Below, piece after piece: positions 12,201 to 24,377 of a stretch of DNA of 64,000 nucleotides. Position 1 is the first letter of the stretch, and each line of letters opens with the position of its first letter. Source of the stretch: Phaseolus vulgaris. Lineage: Eukaryota; Streptophyta; Magnoliopsida; Fabales; Fabaceae. The DNA is taken from contig NC_023751.2 in NCBI RefSeq assembly GCF_000499845.2, forward strand, positions 34,346,309-34,410,308. Direction: 5' to 3'. A model generated the notes under the pieces. That model saw only the letters and a list, made by a program, of their open reading frames with translations. It did no database searches and was not told the DNA's origin. The position numbers were made by a program, and so were the translations under genes.

Positions 12201-12847
12201 CAAGAGACTTCAATATCTAAATTTTTAAATCTTCTTTATCAAACTTCTTTCCAAAATGTGATGAGAAAATTTAATATATAAGTGATAAACATTTTTTTAA
12301 AATAAAAAGTTAATTTAAACCACAAAATAAAAAAAAAATATCTTAGGTGTAATAAAATTTATCATCAGCGTGAGTGTGGTAGGATGTTGTTATTTTTTAA
12401 AATGTAAGATAAATTAAATATTACCTTCAGAATTTTAAAAAAGATATTTTAATTTTCCAAAAATTTAAAATTTGATTTTAATTTATAAATATTAAGTTTA
12501 AGAAACTAAAATGTTTTTTAAAAACTATTTTGAATCTTTCAAAACTAATGTATTGAGACTAAAATCATATATTTTTAAACCCAAGAGATTAAAATAAATT
12601 ATTTTTAATATGCTATTAAAACCGGATTATTCTAAAAAAATTCGAAACCAGAAAGAGTCATAATTCAACTTTTACTATTTGTTTGCTTTCTTTCCGGTTC
12701 CGCAGACCCGGTCTGATTTTTCCTCCGGTTCGAAGATCCGGTCTGATTTTCTTTCGGTTCCCTTTTTTCAGATTGATACGAGTTCTCTATTTACTCCTAC
12801 AGAGTTGGGGGTTGAGTTTGCTACGGAAATCCAAAATTGGAGCGAGA
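12201..12847 (+). other. RPA1A upstream region and 5' leader
   Basis: AT-rich until about 12680, then abruptly richer in GC (repeated CCGGTTC/CCGGTCTGATTT segments at 12696-12750), which marks the likely leader. Upstream ATGs at 12679 and 12683 exist. The latter is in frame with the gene but would add 55 residues not expected for the family. No convincing TATA box was found. Confidence 0.45.
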
Positions 12848-15212
12848 ATGTCGGTGAATCTGACAGAAAACGCGATTCCGGCGATAATCGGCGGCGATGT
12901 GAACGCCAAACCGCTTGTTCAGGTTCTGGACGTAGAGTTAGTCGCCAATACCAACAACTCGCAGAAGCAGAGATACCGTCTTCTGCTTTCCGACGCCGTT
13001 TCGTCTCACCACGCGATGCTCGCCATTCAGCTCTACGATCGAGTCCGAACCGGTCAAGTTCGGAAGGGTTCGGTTGTTCAGCTTCTCGATTATATATGCT
13101 CTCCTTCCAAGAACCGCAAGTCTCTCTCTTCTCTGCAAATCTAATTTTGGATTTAAGTCATTTCTCTAATTATGCTCAAATTAGTTTTGTTGCGGTTGTG
13201 AGTATAATAATATTCATGTGCTTTCACTTTTTCTGTTATTCGAATTTAAATATGGTTCGAATTTCACTTCTTAAAGCCAAATTTAATATAACCCTATTTG
13301 TCATGTTTTGCATTTGCAAACGCTGATAATTCGAATTAAAAGAGGAAACGGCTGAATTTTTGGTTAAATAAATTTGATCTTTGATTGGTTAGAGTGTGAA
13401 GAAAGAAATGCAATTGCAACCTAATTAGAAATTTGTAAAACCTTAGCATTTAGTTGTAGACTTAATGTGTCTGCATTTAGATGGATTCTAAGGAATTAAG
13501 AACATGTTGCTGATTGAATCTTACAACTTCAACTTTAGGTTTATCCTGTAAAATTAGTTTATATACTTATGTGTTTTTCCTTGACCAGGATTATCGTGGT
13601 TCTAAACATGGAAACTATAATAGCTGATTTTGAGATCATTGGGAATCCGAAGCTATGCGTGGATTCAGATTTACCAAGTGTGAGAGCTGTAGCTGATAAC
13701 ACTGTGGCCAGGAGTAATAGTAGTAGTGATAATATTAGTAATTCTGCTGCTCGAAATGCAAGTCATGATAACGCCCAGAATTTCAGGCCAACAATTCAAC
13801 CTCCATACCAACCGCCTCCAGTTTACAAAGGCCGTGGGGCAGTTATGAAAAATGAGGCGCCAGCACGCATCATTCCTATAGCTGCTTTAAATCCTTATCA
13901 AGGTCGGTGGGCTATCAGGGCAAGGGTAACTGCTAAAGGGGATCTGCGCCGCTACAATAATGCACGCGGTGATGGAAAAGTCTTCTCATTTGATCTCCTC
14001 GATTCTGATGGAGGCGAAATACGAGTAACATGCTTTAATGCTGTTGTTGATCGCTTCTATAGTGTAATTGAGGTTGGTAAAGTTTACATGATATCAAAAG
14101 GTAGCTTAAAACCTGCACAGAAGAATTTCAACCATCTGAAGAATGAATGGGAAGTTTTTTTGGAATCAACTTCAACAGTAGAGCTGTGCCCAGATGAGGA
14201 TGATTCTATACCTAGACAGCAGTTCTCCTTCCGACCTATCAGTGACATTGAGAATGTTGACAATAACGCCATCCTTGATGTTATTGGGGTTGTGACATCT
14301 GTGAACCCTTCTGTTCCCATCTTGAGGAAGAATGGAATGGAAACCCAGAGAAGAATTTTGAGTCTAAAAGACAGTTCTGGCAGGAGTGTTGAACTTACAC
14401 TGTGGGGAGAATTTTGCAACAGGGAAGGGCAACAGTTGCAAGAGATGGTAGATGCCGGAATTTCCCCTATTTTAGCAGTCAAAGCGGGGAAGGTGAATGA
14501 TTTTAGTGGAAAGTCGATAGGCTCTATCTCTACCACCCAGCTATTCATAAATCCTGAGTTCCCTGAGGCCAATAGCTTAAGAGAATGGTTTGATCTAGTA
14601 GGAAAAGATTCTGCTTCCCTTTCAATTTCTAAGGACGTTATTCCTGGAGGAACAAAGAATGAGGTTCGCAAAACTATATCCCAAATCAAGGATGAAGGTC
14701 TGGGACAGTCAGACAAGCCAGACTGGATAACAATAAGGGCAACCATATCATTCATCAAGACTGATACATTTTGTTACACTGCTTGCCCTCTGATGATTGG
14801 AGATCGACAATGCAATAAGAAAGTGACTAGGTCAGGAAACACAAGATGGCAATGTGATAGATGCAATCAGGAATTTGAGGAGTGTGACTACCGATACCTT
14901 CTCCAAGCTCAAATTCAGGATGGCACAGGATTAACTTGGGTAACTGCTTTCCAGGAAGCAGGTGAAGAGATTATGGAGTATTCAGCGAAAGATCTGTACT
15001 TGTTGAAACATGAACAACAGGATGATGAGAGCTTTGGAGAAATAATCAAGAGCCGACTCTTCAAACAGTTTATGTTTAGACTGAAAATCAAAGAGGAATT
15101 ATATGGCGATGAACAGAAGGTCAAGATTACTGTAGTTAAGGTAGATAAGGTTAAATATTCTTCAGAGAGTCAATACATGCTTGATTCGATTTCCAAGTTT
15201 TGTAGGCAGTGA
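12848..15212 (+). CDS. RPA1A: Replication protein A 70-kDa subunit, RPA1A type (two exons)
   Basis: Large subunit of the heterotrimeric single-strand DNA-binding protein used in replication, repair and meiotic recombination. Exon 1 is 12848-13119 and exon 2 is 13589-15212. The intron (13120-13588) starts GTCTCT and ends CCAG, and joining them gives NRK-IIVVLNMET in frame. The product is 631 aa, normal for plant RPA70. Domains: N-terminal OB fold (about 1-115), linker rich in Pro/Asn (about 120-185), DBD-A (about 190-290, starting LNPYQGRWAI), DBD-B (about 310-425), and DBD-C (about 455-625). DBD-C carries a zinc finger at Cys490, Cys499, Cys513 and Cys516. The start at 12848 gives MSVNLTENAIPAIIGGDVN, as in group A RPA70. 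The linker and DBD-A match Arabidopsis RPA1A more than RPA1B or RPA1C, as far as I recall them. No lesion seen. Confidence 0.95.
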
Positions 15213-15779
15213 TTGTAGCTTGGTTTCAGCTTCTTTTAGTACGATGAGAGCCATAGACAGTGTTGGTATTCAAGCTTTACATAGAATTAATCATTAGTCA
15301 TTACTGACTGAGTTACTACATCATTTGTATGCTCATTGCAGAGACATATACTTATATAGTATCAATTCAAGTTTGAATTTCCTATTTCTTCTTTGTGTGT
15401 CGATGTGCCTTTATATTACCTCGTATGGCCTGTGATTCCACTATTGTCGAATTACCAATCATCAATTTTACTACTATCTGATTCATTCTAATTTAATCTC
15501 TGTTATATTTTTGTAGTTTATATTATATAATCGTTCCTTAGAGTTGGATATTTTCAAAATGTAATCTATAATTGGTCTGCTAGTTATTTCATTCTCATGC
15601 AGCAAACTGACGCAATCAACAAAAAAATACGTTTTAAGGATTGAAGGGCTTGCCCAAGTAGAGAATAAAGGTGACATATTACACAACAGAGGGTTCATTC
15701 CATTTCTGAAGAAAAATACATTACAGATGCATATCATTATAGGAGTTAAAAAAATAGAACGAAGTGCCTCAGAATTTCA
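15213..15779. other. Convergent intergenic region between RPA1A and psbX
   Basis: 567 bp holding the two 3' untranslated regions tail to tail. No ORF with support. T-rich sequence on the plus strand near 15480-15530 and A-rich stretches are compatible with 3' ends, but no unambiguous AATAAA could be assigned to either gene. Confidence 0.5.
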
Positions 15780-16142
15780 TCAGCTTCGTTTGACAGGATC
15801 GAAGTTGGAAACACCAATTACAGCACCAACAATGGCCACAACAACAACTCCACCGGCCCCGATGCTGAGCAAAAAGTTCTTGAGAGAAGGTGAGACAGCA
15901 GCCTCGGCCACATCAGGAACCATCATTGAAGCCGTCAATGCAGCTGCTGTGAGCCCTGTGACAACTTTCTCCTTCATGGAGGCTCTCACTTGAAACCTTC
16001 CATTGGGATTTGATGCTGCCACTGCCTTTGAAGACCGTAGAGGCAGTGGCTTGAAGAATAAATCAGAGGTAGGAACCACCTTCTTCTTGTGGCTGGCACA
16101 AGTTACTGGCATAGCCATTGAAAGTGCAGAAGTGGAAGCCAT
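15780..16142 (-). CDS. PSBX: Photosystem II protein X (PsbX), nuclear-encoded precursor
   Basis: A single-exon, 120-residue precursor of PsbX, a one-helix thylakoid subunit near cytochrome b559 of photosystem II. Residues 1-54 form a Ser/Ala/Lys-rich chloroplast transit peptide ending around VRAS. 59-81 is a hydrophobic thylakoid-targeting segment ending in AEA, a typical lumenal processing site. The mature protein of about 39 residues follows with [14 protein letters not shown] (84-97), a membrane helix (about 90-111), and the conserved C-terminus [11 protein letters not shown]. The bipartite presequence and length fit the plant family. The gene is convergent with RPA1A, and the same pair is adjacent in Arabidopsis (At2g06510/At2g06520, from memory). 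Expected to be light-regulated. Confidence 0.95.
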   Translation of the reverse strand: MASTSALSMAMPVTCASHKKKVVPTSDLFFKPLPLRSSKAVAASNPNGRFQVRASMKEKVVTGLTAAALTASMMVPDVAEAAVSPSLKNFLLSIGAGGVVVVAIVGAVIGVSNFDPVKRS

Positions 16143-16375
16143 GTCTTCTCTGTAGTTTCTTTCTTTGTTCCCCTGCTAATTGTTTGTTTACTATCCAGAA
16201 GTTGCTGTGAAGAGTGAGGAAATGGGTTGATTATATCTTAACGTGCTTTGAGAGAAATGGTGGTGGAGGCAGAAGTGGAATGAGAGGATGAAATTTTGGG
16301 CATATTTGCATGCATCTGACGTGGCAGCTCTCCTATTGGAAATGGATGGATAAGGTTATCTTATCTGTCCAATCA
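16143..16375 (-). promoter_or_regulatory. psbX promoter with candidate light-response elements
   Basis: Upstream of psbX on the minus strand: a TATA-like ATATAA (16237-16232), TGCCACGTCA (16326-16317, a G-box-related ACGT core), and a CCAAT box (16339-16335). GATAAG I-box motifs occur in both orientations (16349-16354 plus, 16365-16360 minus). This clustering within about 220 bp of the ATG resembles nuclear photosynthesis gene promoters. Function is inferred from motifs only. Confidence 0.5.
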
Positions 16376-16827
16376 ACCTTCTCTTATGAAATTTTAGTGA
16401 GGTTTTCAATTGTATTTATTATGCTTGTAGTGTAGTAGCTACTATTTTAGCCAAATAAACAAAACATGATTTTGATTGCCGTAGCTTAATTGCATGTGTT
16501 GGATTTACTTTGAATTATCAAAATTTATAGTGAAATATCAATTAATATGATTTCAAAGTAAATGATTACTATATGTTTTAGAAAAATTTATTCTAAATCA
16601 AAAATAGATTTTGAATTAAGAAAAATTAAGTAGTTTTTATATTGGATAAAAATTTAAACTAAATTTAACTTTTTATGTAAATATTTATTCATACAATTAC
16701 TTGGACTACCGGGTAGCTGAGAATGCCGACATGGTTGAGAAGGTCAAATGACTATTTTAGTTCAAACAAAGTTCATAAACCCACTATTAATCATACTTAA
16801 GTCAATTTAGTTGTAAATGATGATAAA
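16376..16827. other. AT-rich spacer
   Basis: No gene or recognisable element seen. Confidence 0.5.
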
Positions 16828-17090
16828 GTGATTATTGGACCCTTTTTTGGACCCACGAGCAGACCCATGACAGTTAAGGTTCATCTAAAAAAATATAAAT
16901 ATCAGAGTAAGTCAAGCCTTAAAGGTAATTTTTTTCTCTCAACTTACTTGCATATTGTATTCATGATCGTCGGAGTGCCTTTGCAGATTCCTTTTCCCTC
17001 ATTCAATAAAAAGGAAGAACCAATTGGAGATCACGAGACTGTGAAGACCGGAAATAGAAGACAAAAATAGCTACTATAGAAGGAACCCAA
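16828..17090 (+). repeat. LTR remnant with R/U5 signature
   Basis: Contains a weak TATA-like AATATAAATATC (about 16893-16904), then CATGATCGTCGGAGTGCCTT at 16962-16981 and TGCAGATTCC, the signature shared with other LTR remnants in this window. The 80-codon ORF here is a by-product. Borders not determined. Confidence 0.45.
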
Positions 17091-18430
17091 CCTTCTAAGA
17101 AAAGTTACTAGTCTTCTAAGTAATATTAGTTGAGTTATTACTTATTCTTTCATTTTTAGCAAAATCTCTTACTAGTCACAAAAAATTAAAATATTAATAA
17201 TATGTATGAGTATATGTGTTCGAATCAACCATATTATATATGATTCAGTTTAAATATTAAAAACTATTTTTTATAGATTAATTCAGATCGATTTTATGAA
17301 TTTATAACAAAGGACAAATAAAAAAAAAATTAGTTACGTTGTGTTTATATACTGTGGAATAAATACTAAATGATCTTTAGGATACTTCTCATAAGTTTAA
17401 CAAACTTTTTGTATACACTTGTAAAATATTACACGAAACTTAAGACATCAACATCAAAATTAATCTTCCTTTATTTCTTTCTAGTAATAATATATCTTAT
17501 TTTAACACTGTTATCTTTTAAGACTAAGAATGTAATGTTCACATACATAGTCAAAATAACTCATCTTTCACCCCTTGGTATGATGAATATATTTTGTTAA
17601 TTCTGTATTATATATTTACAAGCATTAACCAAAATTAAGTTACACAATGAAATAGTAGGTAATATAATAATATTTAAATAATTTATTTCAAGTTGGTGTG
17701 ATGTTCCAAAATGTCAAAGTATAAATAAAACTGATCTGTTCAATTTTGGAAAATAATATTCAAATCGATCCAACATTTTTATTTTTATTTTGTTTTTATG
17801 AATTTGGTTCTGAATAATATATAACATAATTGATATTTTTAAACGTGTAGACTGTATAAAAACATGTAGAGAATGTTAAAAGTACAGGATTAAGTATATT
17901 TTTCGTTTTTTCACATGAAATTTTTTTCGTCTTTATATGATGGGTACAAATCTAACACTTTCTGACTCTATTAAATTAGCATACATGTTTTAGAATTTAT
18001 TACACGTTACAAATCTGACTCTTTCTGACTTTATTAAGAGGTAAAGCTTACCCCTTTTTTCAAAATATAAAAAAAATTATACTTACTCTTGTTTCAAATA
18101 TTCAAATATTCTAAGGGTATGAAATTTCTCTATTATCTTTATATTTAATTAAATATTTATTAGATAGTTTTATAAAAAAATAAAAACTCATAAGAAAAAC
18201 AAGATGATCTTATGAAAAAAAAATATTGTTAAATTTTTTAAATTTAAATTTGATTAATACATGTACTGGTCAGGTACCGGAAACCGACTACTCGAGTCAA
18301 ACAACATTTGCAACATAATAAATCAGCAATAAAGAAGTAGTTACAAACAATGTTGAATGGGTCAAATACATGCTCCGAAATATTAGGAAAATATCTCAAT
18401 GCAACGATAAAAACTGACAAAACTCAAAAG
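17091..18430. other. AT-rich spacer
   Basis: No supported gene. Only short, low-complexity ORFs, with A/T homopolymer runs throughout. A partly repeated stretch around CTGACTCT/TTTCTGACTTTATTAA near 17955-18040 is too short to classify. Confidence 0.45.
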
Positions 18431-18745
18431 ATACACTTCCATGATAAGGAGTCATTACGCATGTTTGTTATTAACTAACTATAAATATGTACAAAAACAT
18501 GTAGAGTATGTTCGTCAATACCCACAAGTCAACACTATAAATAGAACTTTGGTAAAAGGTAAAAAGAATAAGGTACGTTTTTTATATCCTAAGAGGACTC
18601 ACCTAAATCACAACACTAACTTGAGCGTCGGAATACAATCGTTGGCAGAGCGTTTACGGTGAAAGGAGGAAACTTAAAGATAATGGACACGTTAGCAAAT
18701 TGTGTATCCAGCGAACACGCATTGCCCGGACCCCTACTCCGTATA
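18431..18745 (+). repeat. LTR remnant with TATA box and R/U5 signature
   Basis: A TATA box (CACTATAAATAGAAC at 18533-18547) precedes CACTAACTTGAGCGTCGGAA (about 18612-18632) by about 75 nt, the spacing seen in the remnant at 11.9-12.0 kb. A 73-codon ORF crosses it but is not a gene. Likely a solo or truncated LTR. Confidence 0.55.
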
Positions 18746-19778
18746 GGTACAATACATAAATCTATAAATCAAAAATAAAATTATACCAAACATTTATAAA
18801 ATTATAAAAAAATATAAATCTATTAGAACCAAACTTAAGTATTTTTTAATATTTTTAATAATAATTACATATATACAAGACCGTGGATTGTGAATAAAAT
18901 GTGTTTTTTTGCAAAAATTGTGATAAAATAACATTGTTTTTTAAGAACATAGTAATATGATTAAGAATCCAACATTTTTTCTCTAGATTATTCAGACAAT
19001 ATTGTGTATATAGAGTTATTTATCCTTTCTATGATGACGCTTTTAATAATAAAATAGGTGTTGAGTTTCAGTAGGTTTTTTCTTTTTTCGAAACCTTTGA
19101 AAGAAAAGTAAAAGTACCAACCTATTCTTGCACGTGCTGATTTTGTTATTGTAATAATATTAAACCATTATTTTAAATGTAAGATCTTAAATGCCAGATC
19201 AATCAAAATTAAGAAGGAGTCATCTCAGAATCCATCATAACCAATTTTAAACCACTCAAAAATCAATGCCCAAAGATAGTTTAAACTTTTTTATAAATTA
19301 TTGGTTATTTCTACTATATTGGTTGAAGTATTAATTATTGTTATAAATATATAATTTTATGAGTATATTTTCATTCTTAAACCTGTATTTGTATAGATGG
19401 ATCAGTGATTAGTATAATTTATGGAATTAATATTGTAATTAATGGAGAATTTTATATATATGTTTTTTATAATAAATAAATACGAATATTTTACGGTGAT
19501 TCAATTCTTATAAAGAAAAATAATTTTTAAAAATTCAAAAAAAAATTTACCAAAAATCTCCATCTAATAACTCAATGAGCTCCTAACTAACCTAAGAAGT
19601 CAGCTAATGAACTACCCGACAAAGCAATTCGTTAAATAATCATTTTCATACCAAATGGTCGAGATGAATGAATGGATCGTATCAAATTGGAAAATGAAAA
19701 GATTTGTAGAAGTTATATCCTTCGTCGCCACTTTGCGAAAAATCGTTAGAGACACCAATCAAAATAGGAGAAAGAAAT
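18746..19778. other. AT-rich spacer
   Basis: No supported gene. 18900-18960 has a short stretch (GCAAAAATTGTGATAAAATA) that recurs in diverged form at about 20282-20330, suggesting two remnants of an unidentified repeat. Confidence 0.4.
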
Positions 19779-19905
19779 TGTTGGAGATCTCACATCAACT
19801 AAAGATGAGGACAATTCATTGTGTATAAGTGAGTGCAAACTTCACCCCATGAGTCAGTTTTATGGAGTTAAGTTAAGCTTAAAGTCCACTTCATAATAAA
19901 AACAA
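19779..19905 (+). repeat. TRIM/solo-LTR-like fragment
   Basis: Begins TGTTGGAGATCTCACATC, has a TATA-like TGTGTATAAGTGAG (about 19820-19833), and continues with GAGTCAGTTTTATGGAGTTA and AGTCCACTTC. The layout matches short LTRs common in legume genomes as I remember them. Only the 5' border (TG) is clear; the family name is uncertain. Confidence 0.5.
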
Positions 19906-21348
19906 AGTGTAACTTGTAAGTAATCCAAGACAAATACCTTTAATTAAATCATGACAAACATTTACAGCCTAAACTAAAGAAAGTTTAAGTTTAACATTAA
20001 TTCGTTATAAGACACAAACGACACTCCAAGCCAAGTAAAATTATTTTTTCACTTTTCATTTAATCTAAAATACCTTTTCAAATAAATATAAGGTTTAATT
20101 CACCAACCTATAACTATTTCGTAAATTTTACTACCCAAATTTATTTTCGTACTTTTATCATAAGTGTTTTTCAAAATTTGCACAATTATCCTCCAAATTG
20201 TTCTTTTTTTTGCACATTGTGCCCTCAATTTTTCAATTTTACTTATTTTACTATTATGTGTTAGTAATAAAACTTTTTTTTTTTGCAAAAATTGATGATA
20301 AATAACATTGTTTTTAAGATGTTAATGATACTGTGTCATACACATAATAGATTGATAAAATTTACAAAAATTTGAAAAATATGATGATAAAATATGTTTA
20401 AAAAACTTAGATATTAAAATTCAAATCTATTATCAATTATGTTAAATGATAAAGTGCGTAAATGTTAAATATATATTAAATAATTAACATAACTATCAAT
20501 TATTATTATTATTTACCTTATAAAACATATAACTTAACTCTATATTAATTTACCACCTCTCATAATGTATATTATTAAAATTAAAAATTTAATTACAAGC
20601 AAAGCAATCTTTTTTTTCACCATTTCAATACATGTTTGTTTTCTGAAAACATTGATTTCAACTCATACATAAAAAGTGTTCAAAGCCCTGCAAATTAAGC
20701 GAAGTCAAATTGAAATATAAATGTAATATTTACCAAATTAAACATGGAAGAAGTTCAAAAGAACAAGCACAAATTTCTTGACCATATAGCTAAAAGATCT
20801 GTCATGATGACAATGGATGCTATTATGAACACAACACAGATCACAAAAAAGACACAACATACCTCGGATATCACATGGTACAGATAGTACAATATTAACA
20901 CCAAGTGATCATACTTAAACATGATTCTGGCTCTAACATAATAATAAAAGGCAAAAAATTGTTAGGAAGAAAATAATGTGATTTGAACTCCTCCTATTCT
21001 CCTAATGATTAATGTGTATGCCCATCACCAATCCCTTCCTTTTCTTTATTATTTGCCAACTTGGTATTCTTTGATGTCATTAAACATCTTTTTTTTTTCT
21101 TTTTTCTTTTAATAATACTTTTCTTTTTGTGATGATTATTGTTACTAAACTGATATGTGCATAATTATAACTAACATGAAACCTTTTATAAAAAAAAATA
21201 ACAATTTCACTTCTTTCCTACAAACAACTAGATCATCAAATTTGTCACACCATCTTTGATCACAAACTAGATAGACTATGGAGAGAACCATTAGTCTAGA
21301 ACCAATATAACAGCAAAAAATTGCACCCTATGAAAGGATAAGATATCT
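19906..21348. other. AT-rich spacer, downstream of MSL gene 1
   Basis: No supported gene. It includes the presumed 3' untranslated region of the minus-strand channel gene next to 21348, a pyrimidine run near 21090-21130, and the second copy of the small repeat also seen at 18.9 kb. Confidence 0.45.
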
Positions 21349-24300
21349 TCAAAATGTCTGTGCTGTTGAGTCTTGTGAGCTTACATAACTGAGATGAACT
21401 TCTTGTGGCAGCAGATGATATTTAATATTAAGATCTTCAAGAATTTTCTTTAACTCTAGGACTAATTCGGATCTTCTTCTGCTCTTATCACCATAATTCT
21501 GAAAATTTATGGTGTGAGTGACATATAGAGCCATATTCATCTTATTTACATTCTCAATATCCTTAACCAATACGCTGTGGTTGGGACGCCAATGCTGAGG
21601 TCTACTCTCCAAACATCTGCAAATTTTGACCAAACATATAAAGTGACTTGAAACAAACAGATTAATGAGACAATGTGCAAATAAATCAGTAATCTCTAGT
21701 TTAAACAAGAACTATGGAAAACTTTAAATGTAACTATATTAGAAATACAAGTTGAAGTTAAACCCTTTGCTTCTCATACCAATGGAAGGAAAAGAACCGT
21801 GAATTATCTCACAGTTCAGACTAGCTTTCTTGCTAGAACTCAGAAAAAGATGATAGAGATAGATAACACAAGTATTACCTTAATCTCCTACTTTAGGAAC
21901 AGTTGGACACAACATGTTGAACTAAAATCTAAGATTAAAATTTACACATGGAGCATAGTAAAAACGTACACTTTTAACTTTTCATTTAAAATTCCAATAC
22001 TTTCAATAGAAGTAGAAACATCAACAGCAAATTCAACAGAATCAGTCATTTCTGGACTCCTGTAGAAGTTACTGATTGGCTTGGTTGCTAGAACTGAATT
22101 TGGATAGAAAATCTTTTCATTGTCATATCTCAGAAAGACGGTAGTTAGTATGCTCATCTCTTCCACAACCATCTGGGAACCATAATAAATGTGTCAGTCA
22201 GGTATAAATGGTGAAGTGAATGAGGAGAGAGCTCAGAGTTGAAAACTACCTGAACTCCATCAATAACACAGCGATCACCAACATCAAAGGGGTGCATCAC
22301 AAAAATAAATATAATGGCTTCAAATACAGTCTTAGCTGTGTTGCCAAACATGAAAACCACAAGTAAAAGCTGGGATGAAATAAAGACAAGAACTTCGGTT
22401 GTTAAGAAACCCATTATAAGAAGCCACACAATAATGATCACAATAAGCACAACCAAAGAAGCAAGCATATTCAAGTCATCAACAGCTGTGTTGGTATCAT
22501 TTAGTGAATGTAGGAGCGATCTGCGTTCAAGGTAAACTTTTACCTACAAATAAGAATAATATGTGAGCATCATGCTTGTATTGTAGCATTGGAATGAGTA
22601 ATAACTTGATAACTGGAAATAAAACACTCATTCTGTGAAGGACAACTTTGTATGCGTGGCCTTGGTTATGAACTTAACAAATAAATAAGTGAGCATCAAC
22701 TATCTATAGAAGTTTCTGATATATTGTTAACCAATTCTTAGGTTAAAACAACAATGGTAATGGAAACTAATCTTTTTCTCAGACAAAAGGAAACATTTTG
22801 AAGTACTTTACCAGCCAGTTCTTGAGAGACTTCCTCTTAATTCTTCTAGTCTCAACTGCCCCTTCAAATAGTGGAAGCACGTTTTCTACTTCTTCATTTT
22901 TCATGAACAGCAAGAGGTCATCCTTCTCAATATACCTGAAATATTTGAGGGTGAAATGAGAACAAGAGGCAATGCCAGAGAAACTGAATCAGAAAAAAAA
23001 AATTTGCAGAGTTTTCAAAGGGTAACAATGTTACTTGTGTCCTGGCTTGGCTACGTTCCCAAAAATTCTGTATGCAGCTGCCTTTGCTTCCCACTCGCTA
23101 TTAATTTCATTATCTTTCTGGTCATTCTCATTTTCATCCTGTGCATAGGAGATGGTAGACAACCCAGAACTCCTTATCACATTAATCAACCCTTTCATAG
23201 TCCAAGCAGAAACTTTCTCTTGTTTCATTTTCTTGAGCTTGTCTACATCAATGAGTTGTTCTTTCTCCCTTTCATTCTCATTATTCATGGTCTTAAAACA
23301 GAGTTGGCCACTATGTGAAGCCCAACCTACATTTTCAGCAACCTCCATCAAGGGAGGACCTGAAAGAGTCTTGAGAATGTATTGATGAAAGATTGATTGT
23401 TGCACTCTATCAAAAAATCTAGTAGATTGAAATTTTGAAGCTAAAAGTTTTATCAACAATATTTTGACCAACCATATAGCTGCTCCAATAAGACAAGAAG
23501 CAAGAGCCCTAGTAATGTAATTAAGAATCTTAGTAACCTTTCTGGTTCTCTCCACACCATGGTTGAAAAGCAGTCCCCATGTTAAAAGAACCAAACTTAG
23601 CCATATAAATCCCTGAACACTCTTCTTCACACCATAAACAAAATACAAAACCTTCTTCTTAAATAAAAAGTTTCTCTCAATCAAGAAAACCAAGACATTG
23701 ATGAACCACTCAGTGACCAGTCTACCACAGAGGATAACCAAAACCAATACACACCATTTCCACAGTTCCAATCCCCAAATCAACCTTTTTTGCAACTCAT
23801 TCACAGTCAAGCTTGCAATAAAAAACCCCACAATGCAAGCAAAAGTAAACAACTCAAAAGCTCTCCACTTGTTACCAGATCTCTTGCTCACTTCAATATA
23901 TGCAGTCTTGTACACTTCTTCGTCATCATCTTCTTCTTCCCCTGGTGTCCCATGCAAGGGGCTTCTTGGGGTGACAATAGTTGCGTCAGGAACATTCTTG
24001 TTAGGAGAACTCCTTGCAGGTGAACTTGTCAGTTGAGCCTTTTCTTCGACAAAGCTTGCATCTTTTGGACACGTTGGCTCCACCATTCTGGACTTTGGCT
24101 TTGAAAACTCCGACCGACCCATCAACTTCTTTGTAGTTGTCACCAACTCTGTGGATACTTGACCATTGAGCTCTGTGACTTCACCATGAGAATCTCTAAA
24201 CCCTTTACCTATCTGGGTATTATGCTGAGTTGAAAGGGAACTGTTTTTAGCTACTGGGAAAGTTCTAGAATCTCTTTGCTCCTTCTCTGCATTCATGGCT

Positions 24301-24377
24301 TCTTCAGTGTCTGAAATTCGTAGAACCACCTCGTTCTTTGTCATTTTCTTGTCTGCCACGTCTCTTTCTTCTTCCAT
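21349..24377 (-). CDS. MSL10: MscS-like mechanosensitive ion channel, MSL10-type (copy 1, five exons)
   Basis: Plasma-membrane stretch-activated channel of the plant MscS-like family; Arabidopsis MSL10 is anion-preferring. Minus-strand exons: 24377-23035, 22935-22812, 22543-22250, 22172-21970, 21616-21349, all with GT/AG introns and consistent phases, giving 743 aa. The soluble N-terminus (1-170) holds a Ser/Pro region with FSKPKSRMVEP (91-101) and an acidic EEEDDDEE run (147-154). TM helices lie near 173-195, 205-233, 252-272 and 287-312, then a cytosolic loop with GLSTIS (405-410). TM5 and pore TM6 are in exon 3 (about 515-575), followed by the MscS beta domain starting HPFDVGDRC. The pore helix keeps a Phe equivalent to MSL10 F553, but the next residue is Met rather than Ile. 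Exon 4 starts at ATG GTT GTG. No stop or frameshift. A tandem paralogue lies upstream. Confidence 0.92.

Noticed and set aside
12683..12847. In-frame upstream ATG extending RPA1A by 55 residues
   Set aside because: The extension (Arg/Phe/Pro-rich) is not part of the family N-terminus; MSVNLTENAI at 12848 matches known plant RPA70 starts.
12679..13326. 215-codon ORF over the RPA1A first exon
   Set aside because: Different frame from the RPA70 N-terminus and runs through the intron donor into intron sequence; shadow of the real gene.
14084..14758. 224-codon antisense ORF inside RPA1A
   Set aside because: Wholly antisense to a conserved domain; no independent support.
23152..24036. Plus-strand ORFs over the MSL genes (also 27623-28633)
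   Set aside because: Antisense shadows of exon 1 of the channel genes; they contain no independent motifs.
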